From TMP-86 sp039807285 (GTDB lineage Bacteria; Pseudomonadota; Gammaproteobacteria; Steroidobacterales; Steroidobacteraceae): a stretch of DNA of 64,000 nucleotides. Position 1 is the first letter of the stretch. Every line of letters begins with the position of its first letter. The stretch lies in assembly GCA_044226785.1 (NCBI GenBank), contig JBGAGK010000001.1:1-64000 (forward strand). Direction: 5' to 3'. Under the pieces are notes generated by a model. That model was not told the origin of the DNA. It did no database searches and saw only the letters and a program-made list of their open reading frames with translations. Positions 36,408 to 45,827 of the stretch are shown here, one piece after another. The position numbers were made by a program, and so were the translations under genes.

Positions 36408-37910
36408 GTGTACCTTTCAACATCGAGAATTCGCCAGGCGGGCAGCATCGCGGTGCTGTGGCTGGCGGGTGGTGTGGCGCAGTGCCTGGCCATCACGGCA
36501 CAAAGCCCGTCTGACCCCGCTGCGCCGGTCACGCAGCAGCCAGCCGACCGTGCACCGGCTGCAACGCCGGCACCTCCCTCACCGCCGGCTTCGCCCGAGC
36601 CGCCGGCTTCACCTGCCGAACCCGCGCCAACGCGCGAGGAACAGCGGTCCGCCTATCGTGACTTCCGGGCGGCATTCGATGCGAAGCGATACGAGGTGGC
36701 TCGCCCGCTCGCCGAGCGCGCCATGAAGATCACCGAACAGCTGGACGGACGTGACGCGATGGCGCTGGTCACGCCATTGAACAATCTTGCCCAGACCCTG
36801 TATGCACTGAAGGACTACGCCGCGGCCGAGGAGCAGTACCTGCGCAGCATCAGGATCATCGAAACGCGCGATCCAGGCAGCTCGCGGCTGCCACACACCC
36901 TGTACGGGCTCGGTCGGGTCTATGTCGCTGCGAACCAGCAGGAATTCGCCATCGTCATGTTCAAGCGGGCTGTGGAGATCACGCGCAAGAGCGATGGGCT
37001 GTTCTCCACCAGCCAGCTCCCTTTTCTTCACCCGCTGATCGACGCCTACGAGCGCGCCGGGCACGACGCCGACGCGGACCGTGAGGAGCAATACCTGCTG
37101 AACATCGCGCAGCGCAACTTTCCTCCGACCAGCCCGCAATTCATCGCGGCGATGGAACGCCAGGCGCGCTGGCAGGAAGCGCAGCACCAGTTCACGGCAG
37201 CACGGCACATCTGGGCGCAGGCCATCGAACTGACGCGACGGGCCGGAGACGTGCGCGACATCCGGCAGGTCAACCAGTTGCGCGGCATGGCGCGCTGCTA
37301 CCGCAACGAGTACCTGTACGGCTCTGCCGAATCGGGAGCGGACGCCCCAGATGCCGACCCATTTCAGCTCGGCGGTCCGACGCTCGGCCGGTCGCAGCCG
37401 CGACGGCTGGATGCCGATGGACAGCATCTTCTGGACACTGCACTGAATCTGCTGCAGAACGCGCAGGGCCCCCTGGGCACGAAGCTCAGGCGGGACACGC
37501 TCATCGACCTGGGTGACTGGCTCTGGGTCGGCGGAGACTACAAGGCGGCCGCCGTGAGATACGCCACCGCCTGGGATCTGCTCACCACCCGGGAGCGCGC
37601 ATCGGACGGGCCGGACAACCCGCTGGCCCAGCCGGTGCTGCTGTACTACGAGGAACCGCGCGCCGCGGTCCGCAATCCAAAGGCCAAACCGGAAGATCTG
37701 GTGCAGAAATTCGTCGAGATGGAGTATCCGGTCAACGACCGGGGCCGCGTGGGCGACATCAAGGTCACCAACAGCGATGCCAGCGAATCCCAGCAGAAAT
37801 CCGTGATGGCGGCCGTGCACCGCGCCCTGTATCGGCCGCGACTGGTCGATCGCAAGCCCGCCGCCACCGGCGGCGTGAAAATGCGCGAGATCGTCTACGC
37901 GAAGAACTGA
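36408..37910 (+). CDS. TPR protein with TonB-like C-terminal domain
   Basis: A 500-residue exported protein. A signal peptide (SIAVLWLAGGVAQCLA) is followed by a Pro/Ala-rich linker, several tetratricopeptide-like repeats (MALVTPLNNLAQTLYALKDY; LPHTLYGLGRVYVAANQQ), and a C-terminal region, EYPVNDRGRVGDIKV to MREIVYAKN, typical of TonB-C folds. The start is a GTG at 36408. It lies 152 nt after the intI remnant and is unrelated to it. The role is unknown. Confidence 0.75.
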   Translation: MYLSTSRIRQAGSIAVLWLAGGVAQCLAITAQSPSDPAAPVTQQPADRAPAATPAPPSPPASPEPPASPAEPAPTREEQRSAYRDFRAAFDAKRYEVARPLAERAMKITEQLDGRDAMALVTPLNNLAQTLYALKDYAAAEEQYLRSIRIIETRDPGSSRLPHTLYGLGRVYVAANQQEFAIVMFKRAVEITRKSDGLFSTSQLPFLHPLIDAYERAGHDADADREEQYLLNIAQRNFPPTSPQFIAAMERQARWQEAQHQFTAARHIWAQAIELTRRAGDVRDIRQVNQLRGMARCYRNEYLYGSAESGADAPDADPFQLGGPTLGRSQPRRLDADGQHLLDTALNLLQNAQGPLGTKLRRDTLIDLGDWLWVGGDYKAAAVRYATAWDLLTTRERASDGPDNPLAQPVLLYYEEPRAAVRNPKAKPEDLVQKFVEMEYPVNDRGRVGDIKVTNSDASESQQKSVMAAVHRALYRPRLVDRKPAATGGVKMREIVYAKN

Positions 37911-37987
37911 TCCGCAGCATCGCACCCGCAGCATCGCACCCGATGCGCGCCGTAGCTCGCATGTGTATCATCTCTGCCCAATCCACC

Positions 37988-39712
37988 ATGTTCCAGCAAT
38001 CCTCCCGTCGCAGTTCATTCGCTGAACTTACCCTTGCGTGTCTTGCACTGCTTTGCTTCGCGCTGTTCACCCAGGCCGTACACGCCGCCACCCGCATCAC
38101 GCCTGCGCTGTCGACTCCGGCAGTCGCCACACCGGATGAATTCGCGTCGCGCACCGCGCTGGCCGTCATGCGTCGCGGGGGCAATGCGGTGGATGCCGCG
38201 GTGGCCACGGCTTTCGTGCTGGCGGTGACCTATCCGGAGGCCGGCAACATCGGTGGCGGCGGCTTCATGATGATCTACATGCATGGCAAGCCCGCCTTCG
38301 TCGATTACCGCGAGACCGCTCCGGCCGCAGCGACGCGGGACATGTACCTCGACGACAAGAGCGAGGTCATCAAGGATGCGAGCACCATCGGGGCACGGGC
38401 TGCCGGAGTGCCCGGCACGGTGGCCGGCCTGTGGCTGGCGCACAAGCGCTACGGCAAGCGGCCATGGCGCGAACTCCTGCAGCCCGCCATCCGGCTGGCC
38501 CGCCAGGGTTTCACGGCACCCCTGCACATGGCGCAGCGGGTCGAGGAGGCATTGCCTTCCTTTGCAGGGCGCACGAATTTCGATCGCTACTTCGGTCATG
38601 TCCACGGGGCCGAAACCTTCCGTCAGCCGGAACTGGCAGCGACGCTCTCGCGCATTGCAGCGACCGGAGCCCGGGAGTTCTACCACGGGCGTACCGCGCA
38701 GCTCCTGGTTGCCCAGATGAAGAAGGATGGCGGTCTGATCAGCGCGAAGGATCTCGCGGACTACCAGGCCAAATGGCGCGATCCCCTGGTGGCCGACTGG
38801 CGCGATCTCAAGCTCCTGACCGCGCCGCTCCCGAGCTCGGGTGGTTTCGCCCTGATCGAACTGCTGAAGATGCACGATGCCCTGTCAGCACAATTTGCGG
38901 GTCTGGCGCTCAATTCCACCCGGTACGTGCATCTGATCGCCGAGATGGAAAAGCGCGTGTTCGCTGATCGGGCGGAGTATCTGGGTGATCCGGATTTCGT
39001 GACAGTCCCGATTGAAAAGCTCATCGAACCCGACTACATCCAGCGCCGCGCGTCCGAAGTCCGCCTGCATGAGATCTCGCCGGTCGCAGAGGTGCATCCA
39101 GGGCTCGAGGAAAGTCACAACACCACGCATTTTTCCATCCTGGACCCGGAAGGCAATGCCGTCTCCAACACCTACACACTGAATGACTGGTACGGAAACG
39201 GCGAGGTGGTCGAAGGTGCCGGGTTCCTGATGAACAACGAGATGGATGATTTCTCGGTCAAGGCAGGCGTACCCAACACCTATGGCGTGGTGGGCGGCAA
39301 TGCCAACGCCATCGCGCCGGGCAAGCGCATGCTGTCCTCCATGTCGCCGACCATCGGCCTGCGTAACGGCAGGGTAGCGCTGGTGGTGGGAACACCGGGC
39401 GGCTCCACCATCTTCACCTCGGTGTTCCAGACCCTGCTGAACCTGTATGACTTCCACATGACGCCCAAGGAGGCGGTTTCAGCTGCGCGCTTCCACCATC
39501 AACTGCTGCCACCCGACCAGATCATCTACTCGGTGTGCTGCTCCCTGCCCCGCGACACGATCGAGGGCCTGCGGGCCATGGGTTACAAACCGCAGCAGAG
39601 CAGCTGGGAATTCGGTGATGTCCAGGTGATCACCGTCGATGCACACGATCAGGTGAACGCAGCCTCGGACCCGCGCGGTCGTGGGGTGGCGCTCGCAGGC
39701 TATCCGCCCTGA
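37988..39712 (+). CDS. ggt: Gamma-glutamyltransferase
   Basis: Periplasmic gamma-glutamyltranspeptidase (574 residues), which cleaves glutathione and gamma-glutamyl compounds and self-processes at a Thr. Signal peptide near ALLCFALFTQAVHAA; family motifs RRGGNAVDAAVAT, YPEAGNIGGGGFM, the autocleavage Thr in SHNTTHFSILDPEGNAVS, and GKRMLSSMSPTI, GTPGGSTIFTSVFQ. The ATG at 37988 places the signal peptide at the N terminus; in-frame starts at 37943 and 37961 are possible. Convergent with the MOSC gene. Confidence 0.93.
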   Translation: MFQQSSRRSSFAELTLACLALLCFALFTQAVHAATRITPALSTPAVATPDEFASRTALAVMRRGGNAVDAAVATAFVLAVTYPEAGNIGGGGFMMIYMHGKPAFVDYRETAPAAATRDMYLDDKSEVIKDASTIGARAAGVPGTVAGLWLAHKRYGKRPWRELLQPAIRLARQGFTAPLHMAQRVEEALPSFAGRTNFDRYFGHVHGAETFRQPELAATLSRIAATGAREFYHGRTAQLLVAQMKKDGGLISAKDLADYQAKWRDPLVADWRDLKLLTAPLPSSGGFALIELLKMHDALSAQFAGLALNSTRYVHLIAEMEKRVFADRAEYLGDPDFVTVPIEKLIEPDYIQRRASEVRLHEISPVAEVHPGLEESHNTTHFSILDPEGNAVSNTYTLNDWYGNGEVVEGAGFLMNNEMDDFSVKAGVPNTYGVVGGNANAIAPGKRMLSSMSPTIGLRNGRVALVVGTPGGSTIFTSVFQTLLNLYDFHMTPKEAVSAARFHHQLLPPDQIIYSVCCSLPRDTIEGLRAMGYKPQQSSWEFGDVQVITVDAHDQVNAASDPRGRGVALAGYPP

Positions 39713-39731
39713 GGGAACAGGTTCGCGCCGC

Positions 39732-40550
39732 TCAGGCGCCGGCAACCTCGACCGCCTGGCCGACCTGAAGCCGACCATTCGCGCCGCTCACCAGGATGCC
39801 ATTCTGGCCGAAAATCGCGCCTCGCAAGGCGCGGTCCCAGCGGTACGATTTGAGCGTGCGCAGCGGCTCATCACCCTGGCGTTCGCCCGTGCCCTGATCC
39901 ACACTGGGGATGGCACAACGCGCACAGGGTTTGACCAGGCGAATCCGCACTTCGCCCGCCGTGAACTCGCGGATGTGATCCTCCTGGTACGGGGCAAGGC
40001 CGCTGAGCACGATGTTCGGCCGGAAGCGGTTCATGGGCAGCGGCTGCGGCAGTCGTGAGTTCAGATCCTCGAGCGAGCCTTCCGACAGGACCAGAAAGGG
40101 AAACGCGTCCGAGAACAGCGCAGCGGCGTCAAGTCCATCGGTCCAGCGGGGCGCGACGGGTCGACGCGTACCCATGTCAAAGCTCACCAGACGCAGCGGC
40201 CTGCCGAGAAAATCGCTGACCCATCGCGCCGCCGGCTCGCCCGCATCGATGCCGGTGCACTGATCGTCCCATATGCTCACCGTCACGCGCTCTGGCATGT
40301 CCGCACCGACGGACAGTTCCGGCATGCCCGGCGCCGCTGCAATCAGTCCGCCATCGACGAGGCGCGGGCGGATCAGGGCGAGCCGCGGCAGTTCCCGCTG
40401 GGTCTGGTAACGTCCCCTGGCGTCGACGATCATCCAGCGGCGATCCGACTCAAGTCCGGTCGGCAATACCCGTGCATCCTCGAGCGGGATTGCCGCGCAG
40501 GATTTGACCGGATGGACGTTCAGGGCGGAAATGCGGATGCCGGGCATCAT
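39732..40550 (-). CDS. MOSC domain protein (YcbX/mARC-like, without ferredoxin domain)
   Basis: A 272-residue protein with an N-terminal MOSC_N beta-barrel (ISALNVHPVKSCAAIPLEDA; GLESDRRWMIVD) and a MOSC domain containing NRFRPNIVLSG and VKPCARCAIPSVDQGTGERQ. The conserved Cys pair region binds molybdenum cofactor in mARC/YcbX relatives, which reduce N-hydroxylated compounds. Unlike E. coli YcbX it has no C-terminal ferredoxin. Its ATG overlaps the upstream lipoprotein stop by 4 nt, so it is the last gene of the long minus-strand cluster. Confidence 0.87.
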   Translation of the reverse strand: MMPGIRISALNVHPVKSCAAIPLEDARVLPTGLESDRRWMIVDARGRYQTQRELPRLALIRPRLVDGGLIAAAPGMPELSVGADMPERVTVSIWDDQCTGIDAGEPAARWVSDFLGRPLRLVSFDMGTRRPVAPRWTDGLDAAALFSDAFPFLVLSEGSLEDLNSRLPQPLPMNRFRPNIVLSGLAPYQEDHIREFTAGEVRIRLVKPCARCAIPSVDQGTGERQGDEPLRTLKSYRWDRALRGAIFGQNGILVSGANGRLQVGQAVEVAGA

Positions 40551-41242
40551 TCCACCATGGGGACTTCCTCGGCTTCGCTGGTCCCCTGCCCCTGCTCCGC
40601 CGCGACCAGCGCCTCTCCATGCACCAGCCGCTTCACCGCGGCCTGTTCGGGAAACTGCACCAGGAACTTGGAAGCCGCATCGCGCATGGCGCGGTTGGTG
40701 GCGACCTGCAGCGGCTTCTCGGCCGACAGGCCCTCGCTGTCGGCCGTACCGTAACCCGTGAACTTGAAGGAATCCACCAGCGCTCCTGTGGGCGTGGACA
40801 GGTTCAGTCGGTACTTGATGGTCACCGCGTAGAAATTGCTGTTGGTGTCGCGCGGGGTGACGAAGGAAAATTGTTCGATCCGCGGTTCGATGACGGCCTT
40901 CACCGGCGCGGGAGCCGATTCGCCCGGAAACTGCTCCAGCACACGGGTGTGCGTGAAGGCCTGCGCAAACAGGTCATTCGTGAGCCGCACATGCACCTCG
41001 CCCAGCGAGATCTGCCAATCGGATCCCCAGCGCGTCTCCCGATACTCGAACTTGCGATACTCGGGCCCGTAATAGATGCCCACATCCAGATCGAGGGGTT
41101 CGATGAGCGCCTTCGGCAGCTTGATCTCTGGTTTGACTTTCGTGGCACCGCATCCGGCCAGGGCGAGCACACAGGCCATGACGACAAGGAGCGGGCCCAG
41201 GGGCCGTGCCCGAGGATTCTTGATGTCGAGGATATCCGGCAT
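40547..41242 (-). CDS. Lipoprotein at the end of the stator/kinase cluster
   Basis: A 231-residue lipoprotein: VVMACVLALAGC lipobox at about residue 30, then a beta-rich domain starting KLPKALIEPLDLDVGIYYGP and a region with FVTPRDTNSNFYAVTIKYRL. I do not recognise a named family, but the shape resembles other outer-membrane lipoproteins of envelope complexes. The ATG at 41242 has GAGGG before it. It starts 5 nt after the vWA-2 stop and overlaps the MOSC gene. Confidence 0.7.
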   Translation of the reverse strand: MPDILDIKNPRARPLGPLLVVMACVLALAGCGATKVKPEIKLPKALIEPLDLDVGIYYGPEYRKFEYRETRWGSDWQISLGEVHVRLTNDLFAQAFTHTRVLEQFPGESAPAPVKAVIEPRIEQFSFVTPRDTNSNFYAVTIKYRLNLSTPTGALVDSFKFTGYGTADSEGLSAEKPLQVATNRAMRDAASKFLVQFPEQAAVKRLVHGEALVAAEQGQGTSEAEEVPMVE

Positions 41243-41247
41243 GACCC

Positions 41248-42261
41248 TCACCCCACCGGCAACACCAGCGGCGGCAGCCGGCGATGCCCCTTCGATGCAG
41301 GCAGGCCGACGAAGGCGCCGCCGTTCTGTTCACACATCAGGCGCATCAGCTCGGCATAGCGCCGGGCCGTTTCCTGCGGTTGATCCGGTGGCATGGGAAA
41401 GCCCAACGCGTGTATACGCACCCGTCGATCTTTGTTCAGCCGGGTCACCTGGTCAAGTGCATCCTGGATGGATGGGCCGGTGAAATCATCACCCAGATAA
41501 TAGATGCTCACGCGGTGGTCACGAGACCAGAAATCATCCAGCGCACGCACGATGCCCTCGGTCGGCGAGGAGTTCGAGTAGGTCACCCAATGCTCCAGCG
41601 AATCCATGATCACCTTGCGGCGGGCCGGATTGTCTGACATCCAGCGCGCGGCAGTGCTGGGGAACAGGTAGACACCCTCGTCATCCATCACCTGCAGGCC
41701 CTTCAGCTTCGGATACAGATCCAGGATCTGCTGCATGTGCTGCTTCATGTCTTCCCAGTGGTTTTCCTGCATGCTGCCCGAGGTGTCGATGACGAACACG
41801 ACATATTCACTGTCGGCCGGAATGCCCGCCATCGGTGCCGTCGAGGGGCGCCTGTAGTTGGCCAGCATCCGGCGCTGGTCCTCGTTCAGGCGCTGGTAGG
41901 TGGCCACCAGCTGCTGTTGCAGCTGGTTGTTGAACTCGGCGTCCTTCTGGCTGGCATTGTACCGGCCCTGGATGTCGGTCAGGTCGCCGCCCAGCCGGGC
42001 GAGCCTGCTCTTTTCGTCCGAGGTCTGTTCGATGCGCCCTTTGAGTTCGCGGTTCAGGATCCGGGTTTCGCCGCGGATCTCGTACAGCGCCTGTTCGAGC
42101 TTTTCAACCTGCCCACCGAGATTCTGTTCGGTCTTTTCCAGCACGATCGGCTGACGCACCTGGGTCAGCACCAGCAGCAGGATCATCGCACCGAAGCCGC
42201 AGCAGATGCAGTCCAGGAACGACATGCTGAACACTTCGAATTCCCGGCGGCGGCGTCGCAT
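41248..42261 (-). CDS. vWA protein 2 with TolR/MotB-like N-terminal helix
   Basis: A 337-residue protein. A basic cytoplasmic tip (MRRRRREFEVF) leads into one membrane helix, SMSFLDCICCGFGAMILLLV, with Asp17 at the start of the helix, where TolR, ExbD and MotB carry the proton-binding Asp. A coiled coil follows (about 45-130), and then a periplasmic vWA domain with the metal site YVVFVIDTSGSM (DxSxS) and the expected downstream Thr/Asp. It is a paralogue of the next gene upstream. Probably a stator B-subunit with a vWA output domain. Confidence 0.78.
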   Translation of the reverse strand: MRRRRREFEVFSMSFLDCICCGFGAMILLLVLTQVRQPIVLEKTEQNLGGQVEKLEQALYEIRGETRILNRELKGRIEQTSDEKSRLARLGGDLTDIQGRYNASQKDAEFNNQLQQQLVATYQRLNEDQRRMLANYRRPSTAPMAGIPADSEYVVFVIDTSGSMQENHWEDMKQHMQQILDLYPKLKGLQVMDDEGVYLFPSTAARWMSDNPARRKVIMDSLEHWVTYSNSSPTEGIVRALDDFWSRDHRVSIYYLGDDFTGPSIQDALDQVTRLNKDRRVRIHALGFPMPPDQPQETARRYAELMRLMCEQNGGAFVGLPASKGHRRLPPLVLPVG

Positions 42262-42277
42262 TACGGCCCCATACCCT

Positions 42278-43384
42278 TCAGGGCCAGTCGGCGGAGGGCA
42301 CGAGAAAAGTGCCGCCGGTGGCGATGGCCAGGTGCCAGAAGGCGGTTGGCGCCGAAGTGTCGCCTTCCATCGGGAACAACACCGTACTGACCTTTGCGCC
42401 GGCCGGAATCGCCTTGCGCGCGGCCTCGAACAGCGACAGACGCTCCTTCGCGCGCACCACACTGTGCGCAGCGGGCGCCTTCACTCCCTGCGTCGGCAAC
42501 CCGTCGGTGAGCAGGATGACCTGGTCGGGTTTCGGGTTCAGCCGGTCCAGGGCGGCAAAGGCATTGACCAGTGAGGTGCCATCCCGCGGCACGATGGTCC
42601 GCAGCCGGTCGAGCACCTCGTTGCGCGCCTTGGGATCACTCCCTGCGAGCCATTGCGGCGCACCGCCCGCCCCGAGGTAATTTGCCTGGGTGTTGAAGGC
42701 GACAACCTGGAAGGTGGCATCCAGAGGGATCTGTGTGGTGACCCATCGCACCGTGTCCACGGTGCGCCGCCACTTCGGTGCGGCAAGCTGCTGCTCGACC
42801 GGGAGATTGCGGATGCGCAGCACGTTGACGATGGTGGCATCGAGCATGCTGGCCGAGGCATCCACCAGGATGGCGATGTGGTTGCCATTGACCTTGAGGC
42901 CGTTGAAATACAGCCGCTCGCCGGTTCCGCGGAAGGCGCTGAGATTCTCGCCCCGCGGACCGCCGTTCACCGTTCCCCCCTCCAGCCGGCGCATGCCCTC
43001 GTCCAGCGATTTCACGTCCGCACGGAGCTTTTCGATGCTCTCGCGCTTGGAGATGTTGATGCCCTGATATTCAGCCAGGTCTCGCTGCATGCGCGCGATT
43101 TCCGACAGCACCCGGTCGGCGCGTCCCGCCGCCTGTGCTTTTTCCTCATCGGTCTTGCGCAGCGTGTTGCGCAGGACGGCCAGGTTCTTGTAACCCTCGA
43201 TGACCTGCTCCTCCAGCAGGTTGACCTCGGCCGTGAGGTCGGTGGAGCGCTGCATCTGCCGCATGCCGTTCTGCGCGGCGACCAGCATGTAGATGAGGAT
43301 CACCGCGCCGAATCCTGCGCAGATGCAATCCAGGAACGACATGCTGAACACTTCCAGGCGCTGGCGCCGGCGACGCGTGGCCAT
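42278..43384 (-). CDS. vWA protein 1 with TolR/MotB-like N-terminal helix
   Basis: A 368-residue paralogue of vWA protein 2. The N terminus RQRLEVFSMSFLDCICAGFG repeats the same motif with Asp19, followed by one hydrophobic helix, a long coiled coil (about 45-125) and a vWA domain: HIAILVDASASMLDA (the MIDAS DxSxS), VVAFNTQANYLGAGG, DGTSLVNAFAALDRLNP and VILLTDGLPTQG. It begins 3 nt after the FHA gene. Having two B-type subunits beside one A-type channel gene suggests a heterodimer. Confidence 0.8.
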   Translation of the reverse strand: MATRRRRQRLEVFSMSFLDCICAGFGAVILIYMLVAAQNGMRQMQRSTDLTAEVNLLEEQVIEGYKNLAVLRNTLRKTDEEKAQAAGRADRVLSEIARMQRDLAEYQGINISKRESIEKLRADVKSLDEGMRRLEGGTVNGGPRGENLSAFRGTGERLYFNGLKVNGNHIAILVDASASMLDATIVNVLRIRNLPVEQQLAAPKWRRTVDTVRWVTTQIPLDATFQVVAFNTQANYLGAGGAPQWLAGSDPKARNEVLDRLRTIVPRDGTSLVNAFAALDRLNPKPDQVILLTDGLPTQGVKAPAAHSVVRAKERLSLFEAARKAIPAGAKVSTVLFPMEGDTSAPTAFWHLAIATGGTFLVPSADWP

Positions 43385-43387
43385 CTT

Positions 43388-44725
43388 TCAGTCCATGCGC
43401 ACGAGCGCCAGTTCCACGCCCGGATTGCCCAGCCTCAACCGGTCGCCCGCGCGCAGCAGCGCGCGCGAGACCACGCGCTCGTCATTGAGGAAGGTGCCAT
43501 AGCGGCTGTGGTCGATCACGAAAGCCTGTCCGGCCTCGATCAGCAGGGTGCAGTGGCGCCGTGACACCCCCGGTACCGAAGGCGCAATGCTCAGCGCTGA
43601 TCCGGTCTCTCCCGCAGTGCCCACCGCCAGCGGTTCGCCAGACAGCGCCGATGCCCGTCCCGCGAACACCACATGCGTGGCAGCCGATGCGGCATCCGGC
43701 GATGCGGCGATGCGCACCGGTGCCCAGGCCTCATACGGCACGTGCGGCAGGCTCAGCAGCAAGGCATCGGCAGATCCCTGCAATGCGGATCCTCCCCAGA
43801 TCGCCAGCGCCGCCTGTGCCGCCTGCCCGCTCCTCGTGAGGTACACCGGACAGTCATTGAACTCCGCCAATGCTTCCAGAATGCCCGGCAACCGGGCCGC
43901 TGTGCCGCCCAGCAACAGCGTCGCGGCACGGCGCGCCTGGCGCAGCCCGTGAAGCCGGGTCACCAGCATCCGCCAGGCGCCGGCGGCATCGGCTGAAGCG
44001 TGCGCCGCGCGGTACTCGATGCTGTAGGTCTGCCCGTGAGCCTGGACAGTCCCCGTCACGGGAACCGGCTCACGCTGCAATTGCACCAGCCAGCGCGGCA
44101 ACGCATCGTACAGAGCCTGTTCGACGGTGGCATCGTGCAGCGGATCGAAGCGCGTCTGGGCAACCATGCGTGCGGCGAAACCCTTGCACCAGCCGTTCAG
44201 CAATGTCCGCAGCCCCAGCTCCGGCAGCACCACGGTGCGATGGCGCGCAACGCGCTCGTGCACCGACACTTCGCACAGCACGGCCCGCTCCAGCTCGACG
44301 TCGATGTACCAGACGGTGCCCTGTACCGGCAATGCGGATACGGCCGCCGCGGCCCGATCCGCCAGCAGGGCAACGTCCAGTCCAGCCGCCTGAGCCACGC
44401 CCAGCAGTACACCGAGCTGCGACTGCGTGCTGGCGGGGCTGGCGAGCCAGATGCCGCGATCCCGGCCCAGCGCCTCCCGCCAGCCCAGCATCTGACGATA
44501 GACGACATCGGCAGCCGGCGATTTCATGACGCCGATGGCGGCCGCCTCGGGCTCCGCCCACTGGCTCGTCAGGGTTGCATGCGGATGAAGCCGCGCGCCA
44601 GCCGTCGCCGTTTCACCAAAGCACCACTGGTTGCCATCCAGCCGGGCATGACCTGAATCGCGCAACCGCTCGCGCGTGGCATCCCAGGCCACGAAATCAG
44701 CATCGTTGAGCTCCAGCGCATACAT
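43388..44725 (-). CDS. Actin/Hsp70-like ATPase domain fused to an FHA domain
   Basis: A 445-residue protein. The first 340 residues look like the actin/Hsp70 fold: MYALELNDADFVAWDATRER (phosphate-1-like start), then GTVWYIDVELERAVLCEVSV and ATLLLGGTAARLPGILEAL (phosphate-2/adenosine-like). The C-terminal 90 residues are an FHA domain: GVSRRHCTLLIEAGQAF and IDHSRYGTFLNDERVV, with the phosphothreonine-binding Arg, Ser and Asn in place. FHA domains bind phospho-Thr, so the kinase of this cluster is the likely writer. It starts 16 nt after the channel gene. Confidence 0.75.
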   Translation of the reverse strand: MYALELNDADFVAWDATRERLRDSGHARLDGNQWCFGETATAGARLHPHATLTSQWAEPEAAAIGVMKSPAADVVYRQMLGWREALGRDRGIWLASPASTQSQLGVLLGVAQAAGLDVALLADRAAAAVSALPVQGTVWYIDVELERAVLCEVSVHERVARHRTVVLPELGLRTLLNGWCKGFAARMVAQTRFDPLHDATVEQALYDALPRWLVQLQREPVPVTGTVQAHGQTYSIEYRAAHASADAAGAWRMLVTRLHGLRQARRAATLLLGGTAARLPGILEALAEFNDCPVYLTRSGQAAQAALAIWGGSALQGSADALLLSLPHVPYEAWAPVRIAASPDAASAATHVVFAGRASALSGEPLAVGTAGETGSALSIAPSVPGVSRRHCTLLIEAGQAFVIDHSRYGTFLNDERVVSRALLRAGDRLRLGNPGVELALVRMD

Positions 44726-44741
44726 GCCTGCGGCCACCGCC

Positions 44742-45536
44742 TCAGCGCACGTACATGTGGCGGATGAGGCGATCGTCCAGATAGCTCTCGGCGTCGAGCA
44801 CGAACCGCTCCTGGGTGCGCTGCAGGGCATGCAGCAGGAACATGACCATGATCGAGAACAGCAGCGCGATCAATGTCGAGTTGAAGGTGATGCCAAGTCC
44901 CGAGGTGACACCCGAGATGTCACCGGTGACGGCCTTCTGTGCCTGTCCCAGTGCATTGCCGATGCCACGCACCGTACCGATGAATCCGATGGCGGGAATG
45001 GCCCAGGCAATGTAACGCAGCATCGACAGCTCGGAGTCCAGGCGGTCGCCCTCGGTCTGACAGACGGTGTGCGATGCGTTGGCGGCATCCTGCACATTGC
45101 GGGTGGCGGCGAATCGCCCCAGTGCCACCAGCAGGGCGCGCGGCAGCAGGGAACTGCCGTTGCTCTGCTCGAACGCCTCGATCTGCCGTGCATATTCGCG
45201 CGTATCCTCGGGCAGGATCCGCACGCCGTCCGGAACGTGCACGAGGTTCGTCTCGAGCACGCGCTGTTCGCGCCGCAGGTGGACGGCCTTGTAGGTCAGG
45301 ATCGACACCGCCCACAGCAGCATGATCATGCAGGTCTCCTGTTCGTAATCCTTGACGATCACGAACAGTGAACGCTCCGGGATGTAGGTGGGGTCGCTCT
45401 GGCGGCGCGCCTGATCGGTGAGCAGGGCATGTGCCGTGGGGCGGATCCAGGTGGCGTACATGGACTGGATGCAGATCACGATCAGCAGCAGCGCCACCGC
45501 CGCAAACAGGAACTCGTTGGGATATCTTCGTTTCAT
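44742..45536 (-). CDS. MotA/TolQ/ExbB-type proton channel protein
   Basis: A 264-residue inner-membrane protein with an N-terminal helix (FLFAAVALLLIVICI), a second helix near 70-90, and the conserved TolQ/ExbB pair: RYIAWAIPAIGFIGTVRGIG (about residues 180-199) and GVTSGLGITFNSTLIALLFS (about 217-236), containing the small and Thr residues that line the proton path. It should form the pentameric A-subunit of a 5:2 motor with the vWA proteins as B-subunits. Confidence 0.88.
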   Translation of the reverse strand: MKRRYPNEFLFAAVALLLIVICIQSMYATWIRPTAHALLTDQARRQSDPTYIPERSLFVIVKDYEQETCMIMLLWAVSILTYKAVHLRREQRVLETNLVHVPDGVRILPEDTREYARQIEAFEQSNGSSLLPRALLVALGRFAATRNVQDAANASHTVCQTEGDRLDSELSMLRYIAWAIPAIGFIGTVRGIGNALGQAQKAVTGDISGVTSGLGITFNSTLIALLFSIMVMFLLHALQRTQERFVLDAESYLDDRLIRHMYVR

Positions 45537-45539
45537 GCT

Positions 45540-45827
45540 TCAGATGTCCGCCGGAAATGGAATGTCATCATCGGCACTGCCCTTGTCGGTGGGATTGAAT
45601 CGCCGGGGTGCCTTCTTCGAAGGCTTGCTCCCGTCATCGTCGTCATCGGCTGCCGCCGGGCCCTTCGCCGCGGGCGTTCCCGACCCGGGCGGTGCGGTCG
45701 TGGAGTCCGCCGGCGGAGCCGGAGCACTGGCGGCGGGCCGGGAAGCTTCAGGGACAGGCTTTGCCTCCTGAGCCCGTGCCAGCGTCATCAGCAGAAGCGT
45801 GGCCGCGAGACCCTCAAGGACCCGCAT
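45540..45827 (-). CDS. Small exported Ala/Pro/Asp-rich protein
   Basis: A 95-residue protein with a signal peptide (LATLLLMTLARAQE) and a mature part of Ala/Pro-rich sequence, an acidic run ADDDDDGSKPSKK and DDDIPFPADI at the C terminus. Its start overlaps the end of the SUMF1 fusion gene by 14 nt, and the channel gene starts 3 nt after it, so it belongs to the operon. Function unknown; it may be a disordered linker or adapter. Confidence 0.65.
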   Translation of the reverse strand: MRVLEGLAATLLLMTLARAQEAKPVPEASRPAASAPAPPADSTTAPPGSGTPAAKGPAAADDDDDGSKPSKKAPRRFNPTDKGSADDDIPFPADI

